NCBI RefSeq assembly: GCF_029227915.1
Contig: NC_079883.1
Location: 25,048,001-25,112,000, forward strand
Reading direction: 5' to 3'
DNA from: Hydractinia symbiolongicarpus
Lineage: Eukaryota > Cnidaria > Hydrozoa > Anthoathecata > Hydractiniidae
Length of the DNA: 64,000 bases
A program made the position numbers and the translations under genes. The notes under the pieces are model-generated. The model saw nothing but the letters and a program-made list of their open reading frames with translations. It was not told the DNA's origin and did not search any database. Position 1 is the stretch's first letter. Each line of letters begins with the position of its first letter. Positions 11,068-42,500 of this stretch are shown here, piece by piece.

Positions 11068-11423
11068 CGTGGGGATAGATAGATAGATGCACATATTTTA
11101 CATCACTAGCCTCACAAATAGGGATATACCCTGTCTATTATTTCCAGGAGGGGCCATTAGATGGAGAGTCCTAGAGTATTTAATGCTCCTTTTTTGAGCT
11201 ACGCACCCAATTAGGGCTCGCACTCTACTAGACAACTTCCAGCAACATCCAACAGCCTACACAGTGTGGCATCTTCCCAATTTTCCTCACATGGCTGGGG
11301 TTAACCTGGGGCTATGGTAACAATCACTCACCATGTTGAATCGCCGTGAAGAGGAATCGAACCCCGGTCTCCCGGCACAGGGTACGAGAGCTATAAACCA
11401 CTAATCTACGGCGCCACAATGCT
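11068..11423 (-). mobile_element. tRNA-derived SINE, copy 2 (from tandem duplication)
   Basis: Duplicate of the SINE at 8680-9035, in the second copy of the 2.4 kb tandem repeat. Boxes and tail appear unchanged. Confidence 0.8.
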
Positions 11424-12021
11424 GACCCTTCTGGGCAATTTCTATATGAAGGGGCAGAACACTTATAATATTGAAGGCTTGCAAAGCTATAGCTCACAGG
11501 TAGTATATTTTTTGGTTTTACTATGAAAACTGAAACTAAAAAAAAAGAGAATAAAAAAAGATTAGCGAGAAAGCCGCCTCTCATGAAAAATATACTCACT
11601 CGTGGTACATCAAATATTGCACCTATATTGAAGTAATGTGTTCACGGGGTGATCTCAATGGGGACTATGCACTTGAGGAGAAATAGTCAGTAGACTTAAA
11701 AATTACCAGATTTTGATAAAATTTGACGTAGCATATTAAGTCTTACAAACTAAGTCTCTCTTTTACAGTGGCCCATAATTGTATAATATAAGTATAGATT
11801 TATATAAATGTCTCCTTCCCCCCGATTATTTTAAGGGGCGACCATTATGAAACTAGTGTAAATAAATGGCCAGCCACAGACCAGTGTGTATTTCACTACT
11901 CTAGTGCATGTTGTTGTTTTTTATAGCCTAGCTCAGCTAAGCATAAACTTTAGCTATAGCCTGCTTAGGCATACTGTTAAGGCTCAACTATAAACTAAAC
12001 ACATGTTTTTAGCGTACTGAC

Positions 12022-12336
12022 TTTTTTTTAAAAAAGTTTTTACTGTCTTTTACTACCACTGTCATGAAAGAAATAGAGTTCTTCCATCTTTGTAGCCAGC
12101 TGCTGGCTAGCTAGCTAACTACTATATATATAATTTTTTTTTCATGTTTTTTTCAGACAGTGCTGATTGCCAAGAGGCTAGAAAGGAAACCTGTCTCTCT
12201 TCCCTGCTTTCGCTATTGCCCTGTATTTTTATATTTTTTTACGCTCTCTTTTTTCCCTTCTCTCATCAAAAATATCAAAAAGGGAAAAATGATGAGTTTA
12301 GTTTACTAGACTACCAAGAGACCTGATTTTCAGATG
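12022..12336. other. Non-coding, nothing recognised
   Basis: T-rich sequence between the tandem duplication and the next SINE. It has a short (GCTA) run at 12105-12118 and no convincing exon. Confidence 0.4.
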
Positions 12337-12525
12337 TGGTCGTAGCTTACTGGCACAGTAGTTTGGTGGTCAAACTCTCACACATTGTGTGGGAGACCAG
12401 CGCGGTTCGATTCCCTTTGGCAAGGGCGAGCGAAGGTTACCATATCCCTGGCTAAACTCAAACCATGTGAGGGAAATTGGGGATATGGCACACACTGTGG
12501 TGGGTCGTTGGATGTACGGTAAAAG
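12337..12525 (+). mobile_element. tRNA-derived SINE with the same body but a different head
   Basis: Plus-strand tRNA-like head with B box GGTTCGATTCC at 12404-12414, preceded by a candidate A box around TGGCACAGTAGTTTGG. The body has CCATGTGAGGGAAATTGGGG and GGCACACACTGTGG then CGTTGGATG. It is clearly related to the body of the SINE at 8680-9035, although the tRNA-like heads differ. It is 3'-truncated or diverges after about 12525. The open frame across it has no protein character. Confidence 0.75.
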
Positions 12526-12807
12526 GTATTTTAAGATAGAGGATTTCGTATCAGATACAGTCTTGGTCATGAATATTTGCACACGCGTGCGGTGGTACGT
12601 ACACCTATGTAGGCTTGGTTGCAAATTACTTTATCTTAACTAAATCTGGTTTTCACAAGTTTTCTGTCCTTTCAGGTTGAAAGTCTATGAACAACTGCCA
12701 CTCCCAATGTAGGGTCAGAGCTCAGAACCACACAGGGGGCTGAGACTAGAGAGCTCTGAACTCCTGCACTGGGCCCCACAAAGCACAAATGAAGGAGAGC
12801 TGGGGGG

Positions 12808-12862
12808 GGCAAGATGGGAGAAGACTCTAGGACAAATATGGCTGCCACTGTCCCATCTTGCC
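12808..12862. repeat. Perfect 12-base inverted repeat (hairpin)
   Basis: GGCAAGATGGGA at 12808-12819 pairs with TCCCATCTTGCC at 12851-12862 across a 31-base loop. It is preceded by a G-run. No gene is adjacent. Confidence 0.75.
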
Positions 12863-13292
12863 AAGGGCATTACAAATATGTACAAAGTATCTACATATGA
12901 TTTATATACAACAGGATTAAAATAAAACTTTTTTAGCAGGATATTTCTGTGCTGCCCACATTCGCCCCAACTTTAAAGATGACATCACCGTCGAACAATC
13001 GTCATACCCAAATCCACTCCAAGTTCGAATCATATTTTGATACAGCAGTCGCACCAGTAAACGTCCACAATCCTCGTATTTTGAAATACGGTTTTTTTCA
13101 ACGTCGTCACTATTCTCGAACATTGATCATGTTTTTCATTGATCATAATTACGAATATGCTAAACATATACTAGCACGAGATTTTTCGTTATCGTCGGAT
13201 GTTCTTGAGAGCCAGTTGTAGGTAACTTTCTGCACTCGATTTTTTTTTTTCATCTCACCTTCTACTTTCCAAATTGAGCTTGTTGTTAAATC

Positions 13293-13368
13293 GTGCTCGT
13301 CTCTTAGTAGTTAAGTTACTAGAGCAGACAGTGCTCGTCTTTACATAGTTGAGTTACTAGAGCAGACA
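13293..13368. repeat. Two 38-base direct repeats
   Basis: Units 13293-13330 and 13331-13368 both begin GTGCTCGTCT and end GTTACTAGAGCAGACA, differing at a few central positions. Confidence 0.85.
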
Positions 13369-14331
13369 GGTTCTCCTTCATTCAGGTGCCAGATGCATGC
13401 AGTTGTACTTTGCCTCCAGTGACTAGCGTGCGCAGATAGGACCCTAATAAGCCGGGTTTCGTTTTGATTGTAATGCACCTCCCACTCCAATTCCATTATA
13501 ACAGCAAGCATAAAATAGAAAAAAGGTAGTTTAAGTAAGGTTCATCATTTTTTTTTTCACCAGGCTAAATTTAATACAGGCGTGTGATCAGTATCGCATG
13601 CCTAGCTTATGATTTTGGCGTGCAATTATTACATTCAGGAGAGCGGCAGCGCGGAGTTTTTGAAGCATTGTTTTTTACTTTTTATTTGCTTCTTTTTCGT
13701 TTGTTGACTTATTTATTTCAGCAACAAAATGTTTACAAACCATGTTCACAACAAGCTGCCATATTGAATGAAGCATGTGAAAAATGAAAAACCAACTTTG
13801 ATCCAGACCCCAAACAACCAAGTAGTAAATGCAGGCTTCTCATTTTGAGGTTCGAGATCGCGTTCCTACGCCCTATCGTGTACCTAAATTACGTGAGGTA
13901 TGGGAAGAACCGTGTACCTCCGTTAACAGATTACTTTTAAATCTAAGAATTATTGAATAATCCTGGTCCTTTTAATCCATAAGCAAGTCTATTCATAGCC
14001 AACCTCCCCATCCTAGCTAATTCACCGACTCCTGACTTAGTTAAAAGACCTACGTAGACATAAATCTCTTTTGCCTGGCCCCTTCGTCGTTGGTAACCAG
14101 GTTGTACCAAGAAATCCAGCCATGCGGTTCTTAACTAATGCGGAGGTGAACGCAGACGGAGCACGGATGAAGCAAGTCTGCAAATATGCACTGACAGGCG
14201 GAATAGACATTTTATCATGGATTTAATGGATGTAAGTGTTATTTAAACAATTTTAAAAACGAAACCCACGTGCTGCTGTTTCTATAAATATACAAAGTTT
14301 TGTATATATTTTTAACGAACTTAAAGATTAT

Positions 14332-16403
14332 TTATACATCGCTGTCTATTTCATAACTATCACTACTCTCGTTACTCTCTTCGTTGTCGCTGTTGCGTGT
14401 ATCGTGATCCATACATGTTACTAAAACAGGTGTCTCCATGCTGACAATCCTCCTCTTCTGCATGTATGAATCGACTGCGCTGTTCAAAATTTCTTCTTTC
14501 TCTCCATCACTCCACAGGGAGTTATTCCCAGCAATTAACAATGACTCCTCCATTGTGTTATGTTTCATTTGGAGTCAACGATCCCACAATAAAATCATTA
14601 GTGGACTAAACACACGCTCCACGGATGAATTTGAGCTGGAAAGACAAAGCAGCAGTCCGATACTGTGGATCTAGCCATTTCATATTACTAAAAATGTTTT
14701 CTTCAAAAGAAGAAAACTTCACCCGAATTAAGGGAATACAGATTTCTGCACCTTGTCTCCTCGTTTCCATTGCTGCTTCGATGGATCCATGGCTCAAATT
14801 TGCGATGTTATCGAGCTGAATGTCTACATACTCGCGATTTTGAACCATTTTTAGTTCATGACCAGCTTTAGCATATGTCAATACCAGATTAACTAATCCG
14901 TCCTGATCCACAATCCTAAATTTTCCTAGATTTGAATCAATGATATCATCGATTTCTCCCTGTGCCATTTCTTCAAAATTGTCAATGGTTTGGTTCACAG
15001 CTGGAATTATTTCGTACGGCATAAGTTGTTCTTTTTCGAACAACAGGAAGGAAGAAAGTTGTTCCAGAAAATCGAGATAAGCAGCCACTTTACACAGAAA
15101 TTTATAATCGCGCAACTTGCGAGCTATGCCAATAATTTTTCTCTTTGTCTCACCTCTATATCCACGATCAGTTTCGGCTTCACCAAACACGGCAATTAGG
15201 GCAGGTCAATTATGTAACAACTTCTGAAAACCCCTTCTCCTATGGCTTATAAATCTCGTTCCATGGATCTTTGGAAGGGAATAATGGGTTACATTAAGTG
15301 CTTCTGAGGCCTTTTTTGTTTTTGCTTTCAGTTTGCCAGAGTTTTTAAATAAAAATTAGATTGACAGATAAAATCTATCACAATCTATAAAGGAACAAAC
15401 TTCAGATACAGCAGCCTTTATGGCGAGTTCGAGCTGATGGTTGACACAATGTATGCTGATTAACCATTGTCTCTCGCGTTGTAGTTGTGTCAAAACACCA
15501 TTATAAATCCCCATGTTAACATTCGCACCATCAGCTGTGGCTGAAACAATTTTGTCTTGATACATTTGCCTTTCCATTGGGATATTTCCATCTTCTTGAA
15601 AGACACTATCAATAGCGTCCTTAATAAAGTCAGCGTCGGTTCTTCAGCGCTCGTACATTTCAAGTAAAGACACAACAACATAAATCGGGATGCCATTGAG
15701 AACTGTTCTGACCAATACCAGCTCTTTTTCAGTGTTTGTTTTGCGTGCCTGTGATCCGTCTGATAGAATCGCCAAAAATTATTGATGGCAATAATAGCAG
15801 CTACTTTTTCTTTTACAGCCTCCGCAATATAATGAATGTATTCACGTCCTACACATAGGAAAAAAGAAATAGTTCAACTGGTTATCTGACATGTCCGATC
15901 CATGAAAAACAAGAACAAAAAAACCCTGAAAACAAGTAAATGTCGCGGTTACCTGCTTTATTTCCACTTTTGCCTTGTATGAGCCGAACACCATTAATTC
16001 ACTGACATTTAACAAGAACTTTAAAATGACGATGAGACATACTCGGATTTAATACCATTTCGTAAGCAGTTTCGTAAGCAACTATGTTCTTATAAAAAAT
16101 AAGAACAAAACAAGAACAAAAAAGAAGAACTAAATGTACCTGATGTTCCGTGACCACATTTGTGCCTTCCGTAAACGCTTTTAGAGAACTCACAGAGCAG
16201 CTCTTATTTACTGGATTAGCTAGAAGTTGCTCTTTATATTTGGTGCACATCTTACACCAAATTTTTGTTGCCATTGATTTTCCATCTACGTTCTCAACTT
16301 TATGGCCTATAATATTTTCTTTTTTCCAAGATGAGAATGTAGATACTTCTCTGGAAATATTTTTTTTTTTGAAGCAGAGGCCATCTTTCAATGAATGTTG
16401 CAT
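14332..16403 (-). pseudogene. Decayed hAT-type transposase (ZNF862/KIAA1586-like)
   Basis: On the minus strand, in order: a TTF-type zinc-finger-like start (VDGKSMATKIWCKMC ... YKEQL), AETAYEM-like AYEMVLNPSM, GVRLIQGKSGNKAG, an apparent intron 15952-15849, and YIAEAVKEKVAAIIA. Then come LAILSDGSQARKT, SATADGANVNMGIYNGV, HCVNHQLELAIKAA, KLRDYKFLCKVAAYLD and the C-terminal dimerisation motif SSVERVFSPL. A conserved tail, EESLLIAGNNSLWS, ends at 14332. It is broken by stops at 15999 (TGA), 15644 (TGA), 15356 (TAA), 15206 (TGA, where Trp is expected) and 14575 (TGA), and by frameshifts near 15775 and 14640. The stops mostly look like CGA or TGG to TGA. A 51-base segment at 16139-16089 may be a short intron or in-frame filler. 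I could not identify terminal inverted repeats. Confidence 0.85.
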
Positions 16404-16764
16404 ATGTAGCTAATTTTACTCTGATTTTTAAATAAAGATGAACGCTCCCCCGTGGATACTTAGAGCGTCGTTCGTTCGATTGAACGTTCAATTAAAACGT
16501 CTTTTGCTTGATTGAAGTAAACATGTTATGCTGCATTTTTCTCACCTGTTTTTTTCACGTTACACAAAAAGGTTATTTGATCTTTGATCGACGGGTGGTT
16601 TGTTTCATTCGAAACTCATGGATCAAATAAATTTATTAATTCAACTCACGAAAAAAAAAAAAGAAAGTAAACATAAAATAAACATGTCACTAACTAAATT
16701 TATTCAAGCAGCAGAAAAACTGTGGTGCATTTCAATTCGTAATGATCGACAAGAATGTATATCA

Positions 16765-17120
16765 TATTAAAAAGAACTCCAGAAGTTCTCTCTCCCACAC
16801 GACACAGCAGGCAATAAGTAAGCCCGGCCCTCGGTTTTGTGAGAAGAAATGTTCTGCGAAGACTCTCAATTGAGTTTCCTGTACAGTTCTGCTTTGCATT
16901 AAACTGTGCCTGTGACAAGCATTTTTGAAGCATGTCACCGGCGACTTCTGCGATATTCAACATAATAATGCCCTGACCTTCGGTTTGTAAATAGCACTTC
17001 CATTTGTCATCGTCTTAAGGAAATCAATACAAGGGTAATGAAGAAATTTTTTGCCAGCTGAAAAACAAAAAAAAATTGTCGACGCAATGCCGACTCAAAA
17101 CATTTGAAATGTATCTCACG
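16765..17120 (-). repeat. Dispersed repeat, minus copy
   Basis: Aligns by eye with 22930-23310 on the plus strand. Shared blocks include GATACATTT, GTCGGCAT, GACATGCTTCA, TTCAACAT/TTTAATGC variants, GAGTCTTCGCAGAACAT/GAGTCTTTGCAGAACAT and TTATTGCCTGCTGTGTC. Both copies keep fragments of an open frame (MLQKC near the centre), so it may derive from a coding element of unknown family. Confidence 0.7.
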
Positions 17121-18480
17121 TCAGCAATTTTAATGAAGGTGGGTATTTAATAGAAATACATTTTAGAGATACATTTTAACGCGAAAGAACAATTATGTAT
17201 TGGGTAAAGTTTGGGTAAGGGATTACTCTAAAATAGCTCAGTTCTGTTTGGTGTGTGTACGAAGTACAACGAGGCGTGTGATAAAGAGCAAGCCCGAATT
17301 TCACATGGTGTGTGCGGAGGCGTGCGCGTGCGATCGCACGCCATTCATGACCAAGACTGCAGATACGACGCGATTGATACGCATTAGCTTTTTTTTGCCT
17401 TAAATTTTTTATTGTGTGAAGGCCACGATAGTAATAATATCCATATCACTATCATGATAATATATCTATATAACAGATAGCGTCCTTGATGGACAGTGTT
17501 GATGCATTGCGATTTGTTATGTAATTATGTACTTTTAAGCATCGTGAAATCTGTGGAAAGAAAAAGTTCCTATTTTTGCAAAAATTGATCTTATAAATCC
17601 ATGAATTCTCTATTTCTTACATATGCTGGCAAGTAGATAAAGTTTTTAATGTGTCGGTAAAACATATGTCAACATGCTAATTCATTTGATTTGTAGAACT
17701 TTAATTTTATTTATGATCTTTTTATAATTTTCTACTTTTATCTCAGCAATCACAGTGTGTATGCTAAAATGAATTGCAGCAATGGAGAGGACATAGATGC
17801 ATGTGTGTTATTATTGTATTTTTATTGTTTTTATTTTATATTGTGGTCATTGTTGTTTGAAAGTGGCAAAGATTAAAAAGTGAAAAAGCATTATATTTTT
17901 AACATTTATGTATATAATTGTAACATTTTTAAATGGGCAATTATGAAATGGTTCCCCACTTATTTACCAGTTTAAAGCTTATCGTTACGGTATCGTTTCT
18001 GCAAGGTCTACTTTGCGGAAACGAAAAAACGCTTTGATCGTTTCCGTTAGTTTCAAATCACGGTAATGATGGATCGTTGCCCTAGACTCCACAGATTTCC
18101 AGGCCTGTGGTTGCTGAATTAATTTTTAGTTGCAGACACAGAAAAAACTGACGGCTTACCACTAAGTTACAGCTAATTACCCAAATGGATCCTTATTGTC
18201 ATTTAAAATTTTTACTTTTTCTCAGAAACGTTTGCTTGATTTTGTCAGAAAATAGCAATATGGTTTTATTTGAATTCGTTATTGTGCATGAGCAAATTTT
18301 GGTTTATACCTATGACAAAAGTCCTTCAAAGTCCTAGAATTAACTACAATTTTAAGAAAAATTCTGGAAAAGTCCTGGAATTTTTGGAGCAAATAAAAAT
18401 TAGAAAAATAGTCCTGGAAAGTCCTGGGTTTTTAAATATTTGCCGCTACAATAAAGCTGTTTCATTCTCATAATTTTCTA
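17121..18480. other. Intergenic region upstream of the coiled-coil gene
   Basis: AT-rich sequence with no clear exon. A GC-richer patch at 17240-17360 has no convincing coding signal. The promoter of the downstream gene should lie here, but I see no core element I can defend. Confidence 0.45.
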
Positions 18481-18518
18481 CAGATTTATTAACATAAGAA
18501 GCTGTATGGTCAACCAAC

Positions 18519-37782
<19,264 letters not shown>

Positions 37783-39532
37783 CGATGGTTTTCACGTACG
37801 GATATGTAAGAGGTCTATGTATCCAAATTAGAAGGTTATTGCAGGACACGAATGCATTAAGAACGCACTCTGTTACAGGTCTAGCTAAGCTGTATTATAT
37901 TCATAAAGAAAAATTAGGTCTAGCCAATCATGATGGCTGCTTATTTTCTAATCAAATTTCGGATGTATTATGATCAGGTGTACTGTTTCTAAATAATTTT
38001 AACAAATTTTGCACGTCCCAACCAAACCTTCCCTTTTCCTGCGTCGTTGTTCTGTTCTTTGTTAAGTAGGGATCGATGTAATCAAAATTTGTTTATATTT
38101 CTAAAAAAGATGTAACTAATATATATATTTGTATAAATCAAAGTTTTTTTGTATATTTGTTAAATACTGGAATTTATCAATATATCTAATTACGTTTATT
38201 GTGCGTACCAGCTTTTGATCTGCGAACTCTAGAAAGTATTTCAGGTCGTTAACTTTAACTCCACCATTTTAACAGGCAAAAACAGATGCAAGGAAGTTCC
38301 CTAAGCTGCTCGTGGTGATAATGAACTTTTTGTAGGTTTGCGCTCTGCCTCGTCTCCATGACTAATTGCTTTTCAACAGCGCTGCGCTTTTAGCCACGGT
38401 ACACGCTGTGATGTGACCATGTGAGAAAATCGCGCCTTTTTACGTATTTGGAAAACTTGAGTCCAGTTGCAAAAGAATAAAACACTATTTTGTAGTTCGT
38501 TAACTTTTAACGTTCGTTCGTTCGTTTGTTCGGTTTGTTTGAAGTCGGTATATGTTTAACTTCATGACAAACAGTGCTATGACGTCAACAAATATAAAGG
38601 GATTTGTTTATTATTCATCGTGTAAAGTTGTGTAAAGAGTTTATAATCGGATGACTTACTGCATTGTGTATGTGTTGATACCGAAACATAATGTTTCTTC
38701 TCCTCATCATAAAAAAACGGAAGTAGTTAATACTGGTAGAGAAGTTACTGACACTCAATTGTCTGTTAATTGAAAGATAATAAATATACCTTATAAATGA
38801 GGCATACCTCAACCTCGTTCCCAGAGCATCTTGTATCTTTTCTGACATCCAGGGCGATGATACGTATCGTTGCCTTGATGTCAGAAAAGATACAAAATGC
38901 CTGAGGACGAAGTTGGTTCAGACCATTAACTGGGTCATTCAGACCTCAACCTCAATAGGGTTTATTTCAGCTGAGACAGAATGCCAAGGCTTTTACAGTC
39001 AGGATTACTTATCGTTTTACGTGAAGTTGCTGCACGACTACTTGTTATAGAAAAACCACAAACATCCTTGATTATCTTTTAAAAGAGGCATATAAGATGT
39101 GTATCAATACATGTTTTTTGTGTAGATGTTTAAAAAACATCCAAATAGACGATCTAGATACAATTAAGATGTCTGTAAGTGAACTTGTGCCGGCTGGGTG
39201 ATTTTGATGTTTTAGTAGCCACGACAATCCATGCTTTAAAAAACTGTTTAATCCACGCCCTGAATTATTACGAATAAAAAATTGTAATATTGAAAACGAT
39301 ATCGAAAACGTACGAACGGCGTGATCATGGGTTGTTGTCGAAAGGTTGTCTAAAATATGGAATTGTCGTAAAAAAATATTTTGTGTTTTTTTTAAAAAAA
39401 ATTTATAAGTAAGCAAATATATTTTTTTGTGTGTTTTCAAGTGCGTCACAGCCTGAATCAACAGTTAAGAAAACACGGAAGATAATTTTTTTTCGTTACG
39501 TTAACATCAAATGATCCAGAACTGAAAGAAAT
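37783..39532. other. Intergenic: 3' flank of CCDC175-like gene and 5' flank of matrix gene
   Basis: A candidate polyadenylation signal AATAAA lies at 38476-38481, which would give a 3' UTR of about 700 bases. A palindromic MITE is at 38810-38917. No further exon was recognised. Confidence 0.5.
38810..38917. mobile_element. Palindromic MITE, CCTCGTTCCCAG family
   Basis: The left arm (38810-38849) starts CAACCTCGTTCCCAGAGCAT and continues to GTATCTTTTCTGACATC. The right arm (38877-38917) is its inverted complement with a few mismatches. The loop is itself nearly palindromic around GATACGTATC. The whole element could fold into one long hairpin. Related ends occur at 59976 and at 40062-40086. 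Confidence 0.8.
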
Positions 39533-42500
39533 ATGAAGTGGAAAATATTTTTGATTCTACTTTTTTTACTGGTAATTCGAAATAATGCTCAGCCGAAGCA
39601 AACGCAGCTTTCACCTACAGGGTAAGGACCTTTTGTGCATTATTACTTTTTGGCGGGAAAATTAATATTTCTAGAGGTGTACTTCTCTTCTGACCTCCAT
39701 CTGGGATTCTCATGCTAAAAAATCGAAAGTAGGAAATTTTTGTTTTGAGGCGTATTTATTTTATGGTTAAAGGCCAGCATAATCTTTGTGTTTACAACCT
39801 TGTGCCCGCTGTTTTAGGTTGTTTGTCGATTAGGGCATAGTTTTTTCTTATGACTATGATTGGGGAGATGATATACTTGTGTAGGAAACAACAGGAATTT
39901 AAAAAGGTTGGTGTTCCAATGTAGTAATACTCAAAATCAAAAATAAATTAAAAAGAGGTTAGATACATAAGCCTCGTTCGTGTAATTCCTTCCTGCCTCC
40001 CATTATGGTTGTAGACTCCTGTTTTGAAGCCGCCACACGAGGCACCCAAAATAATTTCGCCGCCATATTGCCCTGGGGACGAGGTCAATATAGGCCACGT
40101 GCGAATTTTCGTTTCTCTCCGGCTGGAAATTGAAAGCGAAAGTTGGTGTATTTTTACTGTCGCCACCAGAGCAATAAAATTACACCGTATAGTCATAAGA
40201 AACTTTTCCTCGTGGTAATGGTTACACAAAAATGGCAATAAATGCGAAATGTTGGTACTAAGGATGTAATATTTTGCTTTTACAACATTCTGAAAGGTTC
40301 TGACAAAGAAATGTGAACAAAGGTATTTATTAGGAATACATTTGAGTTTTCTTCCAGGTGCATTAGAAAGGGGGTATATAAATACATTAGGTACAAGGAA
40401 GGGGGTATGACAAGGCAAACTTAAGGAAAGGATAAAAGGGAGATGGGATGGGGTCTAAAATGGCAAAAAATTTAGGCAGCTAAATGTAATTTTTAGACGC
40501 CATACAAACAGTCAGGGTAAACAGGCGGTAGGCTAATTAAGGCATACCACCTATTTAGGCGACTCATTGTAGCCTAGTTAGGCCATATGTAACCTAGTTA
40601 AGACATTACAATATTAAATGGCTTTTCACACATTCCTAAGAAAAAATCGGAAGAAATCTTTGTTCAGAATGGTCTACGCGACCATGATTCCAAAATTATC
40701 ACTCGTGCTTTGATATGTTCGCGCAACTAATAATTATGTTAGAATGAAATATATGACCTAATTAGGTTAAGTGTCACCTATTTAGGTGATGTTTTCGTCC
40801 GCCATATTTATTTTTTCCCTGCGGCGTGAATGGCTAAAATCCATTAATTGAAACAACAACTAGTGCCACACGAGGTTTGGGCCATAAGTTACCAATGCGC
40901 GATGCAAATAAGACGATAATTGGTCAAAGTTATCTGCAAAGTGGACAAATTTGATTCACATAAAAATTGTAGTGCGAAACGCAATGATTTCGACGTATAT
41001 ACAACAGAAAGTTTTCGTTTGCCTAGTTAGACTACGGGTAGTCTAATTAAACTACATCATGTCGCCTAACTAAACGACTTGCCAAATTAGGTCATGCCGC
41101 CTAATTAGGTGTTTACCCTGACTGACAAACATTGATCATTTCTATGTTTATATAATTTATTTTTTTATTTTTTGTTTTCAAGGTTAAATGTTTGCAGCCA
41201 TAAGTTTTCATACAACAGCTACTACACGCTGACATCAACCTATCAAAGCTATGAAAATTACCGTACATGCTGCAAAAGGTTTTTTTGGTGCACCAGTCAT
41301 TGTACACGCTACAGGTTTAAATTTATTTTTCATAAAATCTTGATGTGGAAGTATTGTTTTAACAACTCTTGTATATATGTATTTTTTTTTAGGAAGCGTA
41401 CACGTTACTATATCAAAAGCTTAATACGAGTGAAATATGCAACTTCTTATTTTTGTTGTCAAGGATGGGCACGAGTTGAAAGTTCTTGCCCACAGGGTAT
41501 ATTGTTATTTTCTTTTTTCATGCCTACCCACTTAGCAAAATATCATTAGCATGTCCCACAAATCTCTATGCACTCTGCAAATCACACTCTTTTTTATACG
41601 CTTCATACAAAAACAATATAGCTAAAACTTTTGATGTGGAAAGAAAGTGACTGCCTACCATTTTGCAGATGGAAATGATGCTAATTTTATTTTTAGAAAC
41701 AACTTTTGTTCCTAACAAGGATTTGGCATGTTGTTAACTTGAAGATTTTATAAAATTTTAGATATTATTCTTTGAATTCCTAACCTTTTCTATTAGGGTA
41801 ATCATCTATGAGTCAAATATCAATTAAATATAGTCATAAGAAACACAGACTATGACTATGAATAAAAGGATGGATATCTTTTGCTTATTAAGGCTCCTTT
41901 AAATTCCATTTTTAGTAATGTCACACAGAAATTGTGGAAGCTATCGGGGTGTTGGCTAAATTTATTTTTTCTGTTAGACGAAAATTTTTAATTTAAAATA
42001 CTAATTGACTTCCCAATTAAAATTCTATTATTTCTAATTACTAAATTTACCCTGTATTCTATCTAAAGCAATGGTCAGTATAAGAGCTTTTATAACCAGG
42101 AAGTTAAGTACATGGAGAGTTGGTGTCAGTGAGTTAGCGAGTGGCTGCTATTCCTGGTGATCAATTCAAAAAAAATAGACTTGTACATATTTAAAAAAAT
42201 CACGTCAATCCTGATTAGCTAGCTAGGTGTCGGAAAGGAACCAAAATGCTTTCAATTTTTTAAGTTGATAGTTTTCCTTACTTATCCTTACAGTCTTGTA
42301 AATTTCTTATTCTAAAGAAATAATTTAACTTTTGTGCTGTGTCATATTTCATTCCCTTAAACACATCAGGAATTATATTATGCTACTTTTGCTGAAATTC
42401 TGTACTCCTTAAATTAAATAGAAGTTTTTCTTTAGAAGTAAATATGATTTAGTATTGTAGTATCCTTTATGCAATATCATGTGTGTAAAATATATAAAAA

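Larger units (their letters stand above)
9644..12021. repeat. Tandem duplication, copy 2 (about 2378 bases)
   Basis: Offset +2388 from copy 1. It carries the same contents, including the endonuclease N-terminal relic at 10096-9872 (minus). Because the break lies inside the LINE UTR, this copy lacks the rest of the endonuclease. The apparent lack of differences implies a very recent event, gene conversion, or an assembly error. Confidence 0.95.
12526..14330. other. Unassigned repeat-like region
   Basis: Holds a 12-base perfect hairpin (12808-12862) and two 38-base direct repeats (13293-13368). A minus-strand frame of 68 codons at 13123-12917 resembles nothing I know. It probably consists of further decayed transposon sequence, including flanks of the hAT element that follows. 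Confidence 0.4.

Noticed and set aside
12389-12643. 84-codon open frame as a gene
   Set aside because: It lies across a tRNA-headed SINE and encodes nothing recognisable; the opposite strand is open too.
12917-13221. Conserved gene on either strand
   Set aside because: Both strands are open but neither product resembles a known family and no splice-linked exons were found.
16700-16963. 87-codon minus-strand gene
   Set aside because: It belongs to a dispersed repeat with a second, frame-broken copy at 22930.
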